Shown: one piece after another, positions 1 through 12,470 of the stretch | Position numbering within the stretch: position 1 is the stretch's first letter | Layout: each line of letters begins with the position of its first letter | Assembly (NCBI RefSeq): GCF_905475395.1 | Contig: NC_058340.1 | Span: 70,844,181-70,908,180 of the forward strand | DNA: 64,000 nucleotides | Direction of reading: 5' to 3' | Source: Chrysoperla carnea | Lineage: Eukaryota; Arthropoda; Insecta; Neuroptera; Chrysopidae | Made by a program: the position numbers and the translations under genes | The notes under the pieces: generated by a model | What the model saw: the letters and a program-made list of their open reading frames with translations, nothing else | Told to the model about the DNA's origin: nothing | Databases searched by the model: none

Positions 1-3000
1 GATTGAACACTTGGTGTTGTTGAAGTGGTTGTGGTAGATCTAGGAGGGGGAGATGTAGGTGATGAAGGTGCGGTACTTGAACTCGATGATGTATTACTGG
101 AACTAGTGTTTGGCGTTGTTGAAGGACTTGTTGATGAAATTGTTGAACTTGAATCTGAACCTTGCCGAATTGCTGTAGCGGCTCCTGTGCCACCTCCACT
201 AGGAGCTTGTTGGTGGTGATTATTTAAATCTGTAGATATTAACGGTGTACTATCTTCACTTGTGGGAGTCGGGGGTGCTACTCGTGATGGTCCTGGTTGT
301 GAGCTGTTTAAAAATATAACATGGAATAAGAATATGCTCCCGGATAAGAAGAAGTCAAAGAATCGAGGAAATAAAACCGAAAAAATAATTAGACCCAGAA
401 ATCGACTCCTCGTCAGAGATTTTCGTGAGAACCGGTAGAAAATGTTTGTCTGAATTTACTCAACAAAATCTGTGTCAAAATTGTGCTTTTTCGATTTACG
501 CCAGTAAAGTGGGGCAGAAGTACCCCACTTCATGTTAAATAAAGAGAATATGGTGTCCGGAAGTAGGGTACTTCTGTCACACTTATCAGGCGTAAATCGA
601 AAAAGTTCAAGTTAGCATGAATATAATTTTGTTGAGTACCCTAAGAACATATTTCCCACCGGGTATCATAAAAATCGACTGGAGAGGAGTCGATTCCTGG
701 GTCAAATGCCTCATTTCCTGGACTATTCATGAAAATTTAAATTTCATAGAGAAATTTTTATGAAAAATACTTACTTAGTTGACAATTTCATTAAAGATCG
801 TGCCAAACCATTTAATTCAACAAATGCCAATGGAAATATGCCAACACGATCGTTTAAACGACCTTCTGCCCAATTTTCATCAACACGTCTGATCACATTG
901 ATAACAGCTCCTTTACTAAAGGCTAAACATCCTTCCTCATCTTCACCGCTCATACGAAAATCATACAATGCTTTACATTGAGGTATATGGCACGGTAATG
1001 GTATTATGACTTGGACAAATGCGGATGGAAATAAACCATGTTTACCATTACATTCACCCAAATACCAATGCATGTCCATACGTTTGCGAAGCAAAATTAT
1101 ATCACCTTTTTTAAAACTCAAATCACTGTAACAAAAAATATATGAAGTAAATATGGGTACTTAAGGTGTTTGAATCCGTACAATATTGTAAAAATGTTTA
1201 GGACTATATGCACGGTAAGAGATTTCACGACATGCTTGTTGCTCATACAATATAGTGTACGAAGTGTTGTTTAAAATTATGTTAATATTGTCACCTCTCT
1301 TCAGCCATCGATACTCTTACTATAGTCGTTTTTGTTCAGCAATAAAATAGGGAATATTCATGTATTTTTTTTTATATTTTTAATTCATTGTTTACACCGT
1401 TATAACAAAGTAAATAGTATAAATACTGCTTAAAAATGTTGTGTATTTAAGTGTAAAAAAATAATTAAAATACATTATAATTTTGAGATATTTAAACGCA
1501 GTTTTTTGGCGCTCTCTATTGATGACGTATAAGTACGTGATCTGTCAATTTTTGGCAGTTCAATGTATAATTTACACTTTAAAAAAATGAATTTACAACA
1601 CAGAATTAACACTCGTTATTATTAAGTTTTCTAATAAAAAGCCGCAGAATAGTATAATTTAATGAAATACCATATAAAATGTAAGTAATTAATATCATAC
1701 AGTATGTCAACAAATTTGACAAGCCCGTACTTTGATGTCACGTCTGTATAAAAATTTGAATTTCCGTTTTAGAAATTTTTAAATGCCCTCACTGAATTTG
1801 TACTTTTATTAATTAATTTTAAGTAATTAAAAAAATATTAATTACTAAAATAATGATTTAGTTGAAATTTCCAGTCATTAAAGTTACGGAAAAAAAATAT
1901 TTGAACCAAATTTAAATTTCATGAATATTCCCTATTGATTAATTTTGCGTTATTATATCTCAATAAGGGAACGGTCAATAAGTTTTATTTAACTCAGAAC
2001 AAATACATCAATGTTCAGTTAGTTTTTTGAAAATATCTGACTTGTTGCTCTCCATGTTAATTTTCCGAAATTGAATTATGTTTCTCTCGAGTTAGAAATG
2101 GATTGACTTTTTAAAAAAAAGTCAATTCTAAGTTTTAAAAAAATTTAGAATTTACAACAACTTTTTAATGTAGCTGTGGCTGTAATGTCTATTCATCAAA
2201 AATTTCGAATTTCAGAAACTCGCCAAGCATATTTTTCGAAAACTACACAAAAGGTGCGTATTTATAAAAATTGCAAAAAATTGAGAAATTTTTTTTACCT
2301 CCAATTTTGATAAAACTCAGTATATAAAGTAATTTTGACCCAAAAAGTACAAAAATCGGGTGCATTTGATGACTGGTCGACTAGTTTTTGAGATACGGAC
2401 TAAAATCGAACCAAACATTGCGATATCTCAGAAACTCTGATACTTTATACCCTCAGTAATAGAAGCGAAGAAAAGAAGCACTTTAATCTGACGTAATCTT
2501 ACGGTCAATAATCAAAAGTTCATTAAACTTAATACAATGTGGTGCACTAAAATAGAGACTTATTAATTGTGTCTCTTTAAATATTCCTAAAATTTTACAT
2601 GGGAAAAGAAAACCTTTCAATTGTGTTAAACACATCTTATGTTTCCTAGGTTCTAATACTTATCAGATAGTTTTGAAACGATTAAAACAAGTGGTAAAGG
2701 TTAAAAAGGAGTTAAAAAACAGAAGAACATACTCAGATTCCGTAGAAACATAATCATACAAAGCTCGTCCATACGGTTGATGAGGCAACACTTGTTGTTG
2801 AGGCACTATTGTTCCCTTATTCTGTTGAATAAAATTTCTATTATCAGCTTGCGATTGAATATGTTGTGAAATATTTTGTTGCGTTTGTTGTATCCGAACA
2901 TTTGAACTGGATACAATTGTACGCTGATGATGCTGTTGTTGTTGTTGTGTACTCTGTGTATCTTTTTTTGGTGCTGCATTTCGCATACCTTCTAAGATAC

Positions 3001-3211
3001 GCATTAACAAAACATTCGGTGGTAAATCGTCGATTTTGATGTCGACCAAAACACGACATTCTGGACAACGTAATTCTTTGTGTGTGGTGACGATTTCTTC
3101 TAAACATCGTTTACAGAATGTATGCTGGCACGGTAACACTTTACTCGATGTATCAAGTCGTTCTAAACATACCGAACATTCTAATAAATCGTTTAACATG
3201 CACTCATCCAT
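1..3211 (-). CDS. POSH: POSH E3 ubiquitin ligase (RING plus SH3 scaffold), 5' part of the gene
   Basis: Three exons are visible on the minus strand: 3211-2733, 1125-775 and 303-1, the last running off the window. The joins use GTATGT and GTAAGT donors and CAG acceptors, and the frame stays open across both. The start is taken at 3211, giving [12 protein letters not shown]; an upstream in-frame Met at 3229 is possible but the known family begins near MDE. Residues 12-52 form a C3HC4 RING (C12, C15, C28, H30, C33, C36, C49, C52). A Gln-rich linker follows. SH3-1 (ALYDY to FPSAFV) is split by the first intron and SH3-2 (ALYDF to FPLAFV) follows directly. The third exon is a Ser/Thr/Pro-rich linker. 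In the family, POSH is a Rac/JNK-pathway scaffold and ubiquitin ligase in the cytoplasm. The later SH3 domains must lie left of the window. Confidence 0.95.
366..716. mobile_element. Fold-back (inverted-repeat) element in POSH intron 2
   Basis: The second POSH intron (304-774) is almost filled by an imperfect palindrome. The left arm begins near 391 (GACCCAGAAATCGACTCCTC) and its complement ends near 703. The arms also share the blocks ACTCAACAAAAT and TTTTTCGATTTACGCC in mirrored order. Each arm is about 150 bp with a short centre that itself contains a small hairpin around 517-540. There is no ORF. This is typical of a non-autonomous MITE; the superfamily is unknown. Confidence 0.75.
1126..2732. 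other. POSH intron 1, mostly featureless, with one dispersed-repeat copy
   Basis: This is the AT-rich intron between the two POSH exons that split SH3-1. I see no coding sequence. About 2215-2450 is an inverted copy of the dispersed repeat that also occurs at 29296-29510 and 52028-52460; it carries the complement of the block CAGTCATCAAATGC and the phrase CGGGTGCATTTGATGACTGG. Confidence 0.6.
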
Positions 3212-3229
3212 TTCCCCTTGTCCGTCCAA

Positions 3230-4728
3230 TAAAAACTTTAAAATTCACTTCAAGTCAATACACTGTTTTTATTTAATCACAAAGAGGTTTTAATTATCAT
3301 TTCCGGAAAAGTTTTTTTTTTCTAATTACTTTATCACTTCCATACTTCTTTCATAATTTTTTACTTTTGAGAGGGGTGCGGCAAAATGAATATTCTTAAA
3401 CATATATTTTCCATAAATTATTCATTATACTTCATTTAAAATATACTGTCTTATGTGTACTTAATTATTCTACTTAAAAACTGTACTTTATCTAAATATT
3501 ATATTTAATTATTAAAAACATTATTAATAAAAATATACACCATTCTTTTTTAATGAAAGTAATAATATTACAGCTACGAAATGCTACGTACTTTTATTAA
3601 ATAAGGATATGTATACATACTTGTATCGCACTTTAAGAAGCCATATTATATTTCGCTGATTACATCATAATTTTGGTTTTGTTTGCATAATTTTGGTGTG
3701 GTTTTGTTCCATTCGCCATTAAAAGCAAAAGTTTGAATGCACTTTCTACATTAAGCAGTAGATATTTAACATAAAGCAGCATTAGTGTGCTGTTTTTAAT
3801 TATCCCACCTCTGAAAAATGTCAAAATCAGCTTTAAACAGTTAAAAAGTTCCAATGACTTCGTCTAGATATTTAGAGTATCTGAACTAAGCGCTCGGTAG
3901 TAGTCAGTACTGAATATAGAATGGTATCAAGCTGCAAGCTCTCAGTTCAGCTGGACGCAACCAACATCTTTCAGTTTCTCTGAGAAATCGAATAATACTT
4001 ATATTAATAAAATAACTAACTTTTACCTCATCCACTCATAAGTTTAAGTCTTATAATCTACTTTATACATTGATATTATTTAAGAAACAACTCCCTCCCC
4101 TTTTGATCCACAAGGGTGGCTTGAATACAACAATAAAATTTTGCAACCAGTGCTTATATTAGTTACATGCGATTGTCCACGGTTACTTAAGTTAGAATTT
4201 TTATGCTAGTTCCTACCTGGTTGTAAAGAAAAACTTGTTCACAACTAGTTTCTAATTTGAGCCTTACTAGCAAATACTAAAAAAACACATTAATTTCAAT
4301 CGAATCTGAGTTTTTGAATCGGAAATATGCAAAAAGTCTGATAAGCCAGTTCATCTTTGCTCAGGTTTTTGCTATTTGAAATATTTTTCAGCGCTTGCTG
4401 GGCATCGGTTTTTAAAACAATTGAAATAAAAAATTAAAAAACAATAATTCGATGGTATAACTAGACATGGTAGAACTTGTCTTATTCTACCAAGATTAAT
4501 TCAATAATCAATTTTATCTTGGATTGAAAGATTACGCAATTCTTATATTCGTAGACTGATCATCATTTGACACAAAGAATACAGAACAAACTTCGTGCAT
4601 GGAACGCATGGAACAAACCTGACATTAATGACACAAATTTCAATTTCAAAATATCAAAATACATAATTGTAGAATAGTTTTTTTTTTTCTAGAAATTATA
4701 GAAATTAATATTTTAAAAGTACATAATC
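3230..4728. other. Intergenic region between divergent POSH and CZIB
   Basis: POSH reads left and CZIB reads right from this 1.5-kb AT-rich interval, so it should hold both promoters. I recognise no TATA box, transposon or RNA gene in it, and short ORFs here show no family resemblance. Confidence 0.5.
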
Positions 4729-5584
4729 ATGGTAAAAATTGCATTGCAAATTAAAGCAACTTTAGAAAATATTGTATCGGTGCGAACTCATACAGATTAT
4801 AATTACTTTTTAAAAATTAAATGTACAAATTGTAGTGAAGAATCCGATAAATGGCATGATGTTAACGAAAAAGAAACATTTCCATCGAAAACAGCCAAGT
4901 CAGATGTGAATTTTTTAGTGAAATGTAAACTTTGTTCGCGTGAAAATAGTTTAGATATAATTCCAAAATCAACCGGTAGGTATACAAATTTTCAGCGGAA
5001 ATATATTCCTAATTTTTACAACAAACAGAGTAATTTTTATACATCAGTATATCATAACTTCTCTTATTTTTATTAGAAAACTTTTCTTAGGAAGAATTAA
5101 TGGCTGTTAATATGCCTAAAAATCTGTCGTTCAATCATATATTTCATTCGAAAATCGGCATGTCGCACTTCGCCCGTCGCACTAATCTGAATTGAGAGTT
5201 AATTATTTTAAAATTTCGTTGATAAAAGCTTATTTTCTGTTGAATATAATATTAATATTCAGCTTTACGGCATTTTTAAATGAAATCTAAGTAAATTTCC
5301 CAAGCTTCTAAGGTATTTTTAAACTTAAAATATATTTTGTATCTACAGGTGAATATACCAGTGACGACCAAGGAAAATTTAAAACAATTGTTGTATTTGA
5401 TTGTCGTGGTATTGAACCAACAGCATTTTCACCGCGTGACGGATGGATTGCAGTTGCCGAAGAAAGTGGAAAAGTATTTGAAGATGTTGATTTAACAGAA
5501 AAAGAATGGGTTGATTATGATGACAAAACAAATCAATCAGTTGGGATTTATGAATTAGAATCACAATTTGTTAAACAAAAATAA
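4729..5584 (+). CDS. CZIB: CXXC zinc-binding protein (UPF0587 / C1orf123 family)
   Basis: There are two exons, 4729-4975 and 5349-5584, joined across a GTAGGT donor and an ACAG acceptor. They give a 160-residue protein, the usual length for this family. Residues 32-35 (CTNC) and 66-69 (CKLC) are the two CXXC pairs expected to bind one zinc ion. The second half includes the conserved FDCRGIEP and DGW segments. The start codon is the first ATG and is preceded by AATC. The family is small, soluble and conserved across eukaryotes; its precise role is poorly defined, though copper-binding and metallochaperone-like roles have been proposed for the human protein. Nothing is truncated, and I am confident of the family from the motifs and matched length. 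Confidence 0.93.
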
Positions 5585-6253
5585 AAATCTTAAATATAAA
5601 ACACGATTTTTTACTATTTTTTTTTCTTTTACAACCCTTATTTAAGTAATGAAAAATAATAAAAAATTAATTTGATATTTAGATTAAATTTTTGAGATAT
5701 TAATTAATAAGTCACAATTTCTTTGGCTGACTAAATAATTAAACTTAAGGTTTATCAGGCGAGCGAAGCGAGCCTCTACTAGGTTAAAATGTAACTTTTT
5801 GGTGGTAAACTTTACAAAAAAAAAATACAAAAGATTTAAACATGAAATGAAGTGTTGTAGTTCCATATTTATGTCTAGATGTGTTATCAATCATTATTTT
5901 TAGAAAAAATTATATAAATAATAAAAAACAACAGTATTTTTTATTAAATGTATGTATATACCTATATATACGCAGAGACAGTGGCACCATCTGTGAGCTA
6001 CATCTAATACTAATATATAATTGGCTACATTTAATATTAATTTTAATTGAGTGGCCATCTGTAAATTCTTTCAAGTATTAAAAAACTTCATAAAAATACA
6101 AAAAACGTGATACTAAAACATAAACAATTAATTCTTGCAGTTATACAGTAGAATAACTTAAAAATTTAAGTGATATTAATACAAATAATGAAAAAATTTT
6201 AATTATAGTTGTTATAATTTTAGTTATTTATTAATTGTAATTTTAGTAATAAA
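5585..6253. other. Intergenic stretch with a Helitron-like hairpin
   Basis: This is AT-rich spacer between CZIB and the ORF at 6254. At about 5757-5782 a GC-rich hairpin-like block (GGCGAGCGAAGCGAGCC) is followed after a few bases by CTAG, the layout of a Helitron 3' end. The next base is G rather than the usual T, so this is only a candidate. Nothing else was seen. Confidence 0.3.
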
Positions 6254-6640
6254 ATGCCACGAAGTCGTACGTTGATGGGTCGTAAAGAGCGTGATTGTAA
6301 TCGATCATTAATGCGTGATTATCGGAAACGACGAAAACAAGATCAAGAAGAATTATATCTTTATCAAGATGATATTAATTTTAAAATGTATGCGGAAAAT
6401 TTTGAGATTGCTCAAAAGAATTTGAATTTTGAAGTATGTAATGTATGTCATCGTCGTTGGTTTGATTTACAAATTAATCAAGATGGGTTTTGTTGTATTT
6501 GTCATAAATTTAAAACCAAAAATGAATTGAATATTTTTTCACAGCGGATAATAACATGGACCATGGTTTACAACCTGATGTTTTAAAGAAATTAACGTTT
6601 AATGAGGAACAATTAAACAAAAAATATTTTATATGATATC
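6254..6640 (+). pseudogene. Broken Helitron-type Rep/helicase N-terminal fragment
   Basis: The ORF begins MPRSRTLMGRKERD and reads 110 residues, with a basic N-terminus and a Cys-pair module (CNVCHRRWFDL at about residues 62-72, then CCIC about 10 residues on). In proteins encoded by Helitrons and related PIF1-like genes, a very similar C-x2-C-RRWFDL module leads into FS-x-x-NNMDPG and a Leu/Glu-rich segment. Here that continuation is present but in another frame: after 6540 the shifted frame reads DNNMDHGLQPDVLKKLTFNE and stops at about 6637. That indicates a frameshift plus loss of everything downstream. The family assignment is from memory of the motif. An expressed short protein cannot be excluded, but the frameshift argues for a relic. 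Confidence 0.5.
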
Positions 6641-7023
6641 ATTCGCGAGCCATTACAAAGTTATACTTTTAGCTAGTTTTAAATAATCCCTCCAAAAAAA
6701 ACTGCTACGATATGCATAAATGAAATCAAGCTACGACATACGTATGATGAACTACAGTCTACGAAAAATTAAATTTGAATAAAACAATAATGAAAGAAAT
6801 TTGAAGATATTTTTCTTTAATTTAAATTTCCAAAGATTGGACAAAAATAATTGAAATATTTGAATAAATAAAAAAGAATTATAAAAATAATAATTTGATG
6901 AATAATATTTTTGTATCTGTGTATCACTGTATATGTAATGCGCATGTCAAATAAAAAGCGACGCGCTAGTTATGTGTATTAAATTGATATTTGTATACTT
7001 ATCTCAGTCTTGAATTGGCAAAA

Positions 7024-8293
7024 ATGGGAGAAACACCTGAGTTAAAGTCGTACGATTATAAAATTGGTGATTTGGTCTGGTGTGTAAATTTTTAATCAAA
7101 ATATTTGTGCAGTTTTTAATGTATATTAAGTGTTTGTGTTATTTTAATTAATATTTTTAATTTTTTTAGGGCAAAATTAAAAACTTTTTGTCCGTGGCCA
7201 GCCAAGGTAAGTGTATATTAAGACCGCCATACATTTATAAACCAAACCGTTGCTTCCCTCCTATAGTTTGTGATGATGCGCTTTAATATCAAGCGCGAAA
7301 TATAATTTTTTTTAATACAAAAATTTTGAAATTTGTTAATTTTTTTGTAGGTTGTTGTAGCTCCGACGAATATACCAAAGCCGAAGAAAGGAGCCCATCA
7401 ATGTGTACTATTTTTCGGGGCAAATAATTAGTAAGCATTTTTTTTTTACAAAATATTTTTAATTTTGTCTAAATTTGTTTAAAATATTATTCTGGAATGA
7501 TTTTTTGGTTATAAGTTTGGACCCCGGTTAAAATTGAATATTGTTTTAAATGTAATTTGTAATAAAAATTTGAAAATAATTTAGGTTATGAAATTTGGAT
7601 ATGAATTGCATTTGTATGGTCGATGTTTAATAAATTTTGGTTCCACGTAATATGTGCCAAATTTTAAAATGCATTTACTTAAAATATTCAATTTTACAAC
7701 GATGATTTCCAAAATTATTCATTTATAGCGTCACTATGGTACTGAAACTAATCAGTAATTGAACAGAAACCTACAGAGTGTCACAGAATAACGGTGCATA
7801 GTTATAAGTAATGATAGATTATTATTTTAGTTGTAAATAATGTTTTCAAAGTTTGGTTTTATCATTTGGACCTACTTTGAAATAGTTCCTAGTCAGATCC
7901 AACAATTTTCTTGATACGAGCTATAATAAATCGAATATTTGGTATATTCTAAATGTGAAAGTTCTGAATCTTTACCTCAATAAGTTCAAGAGTTATTTTT
8001 ATCACAGTTATCAAGGAATGTTTTTTATCATACTGAGATTTCGAAAGGTGTTCAGATCCAACAGGAGAAAGCATGAACGAATCTTTGCTGTTGGGTTAAA
8101 TTTAAGCACTAGTAGTTTTATTTTAAAATTTTCTAAACCTAAAACCTTAAAAGTTCGTTTTCTCCGCTTAGGCTTTGATACAGAATACAGAATTTTGACC
8201 AAACATAAATAATTTGCCTATTTGGTATAATATTTATAACTTAAAAATGTTGAAATAATTGCTCCTAGCACGTCCAAAATATGGGTTTGTCCT

Positions 8294-8364
<71 letters not shown>

Positions 8365-11300
8365 AAATAAAACAGCCTTTTTGGAGATATCGAGCTTCGA
8401 TTGCCGGTTCGATAACACGTTAATCAAGTATACAATAAGACTAGTACAAATTTCTCATTTAAACTTTTTAAGTAACCCAGGGCCCCATTTTTCGATCACG
8501 GCTAGACAGTCAGTCAAGTGTAGATCAACCAAAACCAATTACGAGGCGATAGGCATTTTATATTTTTGGAGTTTTCCATAAAAAGGGCTCTCTGAGCACA
8601 TCCAAAATTTTTGTTTGTCATATTTTTCAATAAAAAAAAAACACACCCGTTTTTGGGATATTGCGCTTTGATTGCTAGAAAGAGGATAAAATTGAAATGT
8701 TTTTCTGTTGATTTGATAACAGGTTTGGCAGGTATGCAATAAGACTAGCAAAAATTTCCCACTTTAACTCTTTTCAACAGCCCATGCCCCCGGCTCTTGA
8801 TTACGGCTAGAAAGCCAGTCAGGCATAGAAGAAACAAAACCAATTACGAGGCTGTTATGAATTTTACATAAAAAACGTGCTCCTAGACTTAAAGTAGTAA
8901 AAGATTTCAACTAGCAAATATTTTATTTTCAGTCTTTATGGTTTTTAAGAAAACCGGTTTTCACATATATTCTCTGATGCACTTTAAGATGAGAGTAGTC
9001 GTTGGCATAAGATTATCAACGTCTATTCTGGGACTCTCTGTACAAGCGAATAAGCAATCAAACAAAAATAATAAACTAATAAAAGTTTTAAAAAAATTAT
9101 CTGCTTTTTTCAGTGCTTACATTGAGCTTCATAATTTAAAACCGTATAAGGAGTATAAAGATACGCTTGTTGGTGCTAGTAAGACAGCGTCATTCAAGGA
9201 TGCTGTAGCGCAAATTGAAAAATATATCGAAAATAGAGAGGTAAGTTATTTTTATGAGGTTCCGGAACTTTAGGATCTGCCTGGAAGTATTGTACTTAAT
9301 AAAATTTAATATTGTTTGTTATTTCTGCAGAAATATGGTGAAGATTTCGATGCTATAGAAAATGATCAAGATGCAGAATTTAATAAGTTACGTGATGCAC
9401 AGGAGCCAATTACTCCGAAAGAGAAAACAAAAAAAGCGAAAAAGGTTTGTTAATTTGTTCTTAATATAATAAGTATTGTTTCCTCGACGAATCCGAAATT
9501 CTAATTTATCATTCGCGCTGTAAGAATACAAAAATTTGAGATGGTTGATTTACAGCAAATGCTAAGAAAATACTTACCAGGACGTATATACTTTAAATTT
9601 TATTTCAGGCAAAGATTCTATCGAAGAGACAACAGCGATAAACTATCGTAATTCAACCAGGAATTATCAGTACTTTTAACTTTTCTATCATGAATAATTG
9701 CAGACATTTTTCGCTTCTTATCGTTAAATTCGTTACGCCCCTAATTTTGGGGGGCCGTGTTCGCAGACTTTAAACCAATATCTTTGGTGGGGACTCACGA
9801 TACTCATTTTTAATACCTTCGATTTAGGAAAAATTCTCGCTATTTCTTACAAAACCAGGCCCGTATTTCAATGCGGTGGTTAGCCATACAGAAATCTCGC
9901 AAAATAAAGATAACAGGGATAACAATTCAGATAGCAAAAATTCTTAATGAATCACTCATAGAATAATTATAGATTACTCTTTGAGATTCGAGTTCCTGTG
10001 AAGAGCAAGACTTGAAAATGTTTTACTTTTGCTAATTGGTAGCGATAATTTGGTAAAATAATATTTAGAATAATCTATAGAATATAATATTTATGTTTAT
10101 TTTATAGGAAAGTCCAACGAAAAAACGTGCATCTGAATCAGGAGTAGGACTTGGACGGCCACCAAAAAAGAGTAAATTATCGGCGAGTTTTTCAACGAAT
10201 GACGATGGGCTAGCAGGCTCACCAGTCGGGCAAAATCACGTGAGTCGGAAAGGATATCAAGTAGTATTAGATCGGCCCAGTATTTTAATGCGCCCGGTAA
10301 GTACAATTATTATTATGATTACGTATTTTTTTTAAGCAAAATGCCTTCCCAAAGCTTTTTTTTTATGATGTATACCAGCGGGCCCCAAATTTATTTTGTC
10401 TCGTAGATCAGTTGCCAATTTTACGTTAAATAAGGCACCCTACCACGTAATATCACACGTAAGACAGCGTGGATAAAAAATTGTTTAGCCGGCTTTTTTT
10501 TATATTTTTTTCCCCAGTAATCGTGAATGTTTAAAAGTCGCCCTTATTCTTATTTTCGCTTCCGTAGATACCTTTTTATTCTCATGGATCCTCTGTTGTT
10601 TGCTACCATAGATGTCTTTCGTCTTGGAATGGACTCCCAGGGGTTCATATTGTCCACTTTAGGAATAAGATTTCGTAGCAGTTTAATTGCAAAGGACAAA
10701 ACGTAATATTTAAAAAAAAACTTTCCTCTGTTACGCTTCATTGCATGTTTTTAAATCTCTGATTTGATATCCTTTTTCAAAGGCATATGCTTGATCCAGC
10801 TATGGAGGATCGTTTATTTTAAGACCTTAGGCTAAGGCAGCACCGAAGTTTGTTTCCATAGAGCACATAGCGAGTTCATTTCCCTCTAATGTAGGCTCTT
10901 AGATATGATTTTTTTTGGCGATTAACTAAATGGGGCTTTTTACCCTCAGTGACTCTGCTAGCAAGGCTTCTTCTCTGGAGCCACGGGCATACATTTTCAT
11001 TACAAATTGAAGCTCGAGAAAGATATGAATAAATTCATTTGCGAGGCTGCAGAAAAAAATTTTCTTTCACTCTAACAACAAGTCAAAAGCTTCAAAGCTT
11101 TTTCTTTCAATATCTATTTTATATTATTTGCCAATATTTTTAAAATGCAAGCCATAATTTATGCAGGCTAAGCTTCGTTACCCTGTCATTTAGGCTCTTA
11201 GATACTCGAAAGCGTCTTGTTTTTTGGTGACAGGTTGTTCTCAAGGAGGCAGAGAGCCCCCTTTGGTCTAGGTGCTAGGGAGCCACTTGCGGAACCAATC

Positions 11301-12131
11301 CTATATTTTATTTTAAGTGGAGCATTTTACAACTAGAGATCCTGCTAGCAAGCCTTCTTCTATGGAGTCACCAAGTTAAATAATTCAAATTCTTGAAGCA
11401 TTTAAATAATTTTTTTTAGACTCGAGAAAAATTTTGTTTTTGACCTAGCAACAAAGTAAAAGTTTCAAAGCTTTTTCTTTCAATATTTATTTTACCTTAT
11501 TTTGCCTTTGTTAAAAAAAAAGGTTAGCCATAATTTAAGCCTAAAATACAAGAATCAAGATCACATAAAGGAATTTGGTATGTTCTGTATGTTATACTTT
11601 TCATTATAGCCCCAACCTTTTAATGATTTCCTAAATGATAACGGTAATTTTATAAAAAAAGAATTGTTTTATAAACATATTACTTTCAAACTTGACAATT
11701 AATAGTTCAAAAAAATCACTTCATAGCAAAAGTTTGAAATTATTTCTCGTTTTAGTAGGGTAACATATTTGGAAAAATTTGTTCAGTATTTTCAAGTGCA
11801 GTACTTTAAAAATTGTTTCGTAAAAATAATTTTATCTTCAATTAACCAGGTTTGACTGTATCTGAATGTTTAGGTATTCGAGAAATTCTAGGTACAAATC
11901 GAATCAAATTAAAGTCAGGCATTATTATTTTTTTTAAAGAAACTTAATTTTATATTACAGGAAACGCCGCCAATTGATGCGCAAGTTTCGAAAAATATTT
12001 CTGATAAGAACGTGGAGCCATCGAAATTAACGTTTGGTTTTCTTGGCACGGGTAATATTGGTGCACAACTTGTTAAAAATCTTCTGGCATCTGGACATAA
12101 AATGGTCGCATGGAATCGTACACCCGATAAG
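7024..12131 (+). CDS. GLYR1: GLYR1 / NDF (PWWP nucleosome-destabilising factor), exons 1-7
   Basis: The seven 5' exons are 7024-7079, 7170-7206, 7351-7430, 9114-9240, 9331-9444, 10108-10296 and 11961-12131; all joins keep frame with GT-AG borders. Residues 13-97 are the PWWP domain, with the core CPWP at 26-29 and a KPYKEYK to EKYIE helical end. A basic linker contains an AT-hook-like GRPPKKSK at 154-161. Exon 7 starts the dehydrogenase domain with the Rossmann GTGNIG at 230-235. In the family, PWWP binds H3K36-methylated nucleosomes and the protein assists polymerase passage and KDM1B activity; it is nuclear. The remaining exons lie 44 kb away (56090-57444). The total predicted length is 509 residues, near but slightly below the family norm. 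Confidence 0.93.
8240..8890. repeat. Two diverged tandem units with a 66-base poly-T run, in GLYR1 intron 3
   Basis: Two related units of roughly 300 bp lie head to tail (about 8260-8575 and 8585-8880). Each contains CACRTCCAAAAT, then a T- or A-rich run, CAATAAGACTAG, a run ending CACGGCTAGA or TACGGCTAGA, and ACCAATTACGAGGC. In the first unit the homopolymer has grown to 66 T (8295-8360). No coding potential is seen. It could be satellite-like sequence or a dimeric retroposon in antisense, the poly-T then being a poly-A tail. Confidence 0.6.
9445..10107. other. GLYR1 intron 5, nothing recognised
   Basis: This AT-rich intron sequence lies between the exon ending in the KEKTKKAKK linker and the AT-hook exon. 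I see no repeat family or ORF of interest here. Confidence 0.5.
10840..11570. repeat. Diverged duplicated segment with LINE 3'-end similarity, in GLYR1 intron 6
   Basis: Two related units (about 10870-11170 and 11180-11560) share GGCTCTTAGATA, CTGCTAGCAAG-CTTCTTCT and AAAGCTTTTTCTTTCAATAT in the same order. The second also contains TTGTTCTCAAGGAGG followed by a run related to the tail of the LINE fragment at 12895-12985. This suggests that both derive from the 3' region of the same non-LTR retrotransposon family. Confidence 0.5.
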
Positions 12132-12470
12132 GTAATTACTTTACGTATTTCTAAAAAATATTATTTTTTAATGATATTTAAATTTTAGTGCCCAGTTCAT
12201 ATTGCTTTAACTTTTATTAATTTACAAGGTACTCACTTTTTAAAAATTTTTTTCGATTGTTCCTGCTTAATACTTTTTTTGTATTCTTGATTGGATTCTT
12301 TAAGTGTGGTCTTATATAAAAAACTAATCGATATTCCTGATTTAAAATGATTTTATGAATCAAATTAAATCTACGACATAAAATTCAGCGGATAGAAAGA
12401 AGGCTTGAATAAATTTATTCTTGTTTGATTTTTGAAGCAGCGTGTTCGTTGGTACGAGAGGAATCGCCTC

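Noticed and set aside
25..219. Plus-strand ORF rich in Val, Leu and Gly
   Set aside because: It is the reverse-strand shadow of the Ser/Thr/Pro-rich third POSH exon, which joins in frame to the SH3 exon.
8938..9113. ORF starting MVFKKTGFHIYS as the start of a separate gene or a longer GLYR1 exon
   Set aside because: Only the part after the TTTTTTCAG at 9113 (AYIELHNLKPY) fits the PWWP domain and the split Tyr codon. Using the earlier CAG at about 8933 creates an immediate stop.
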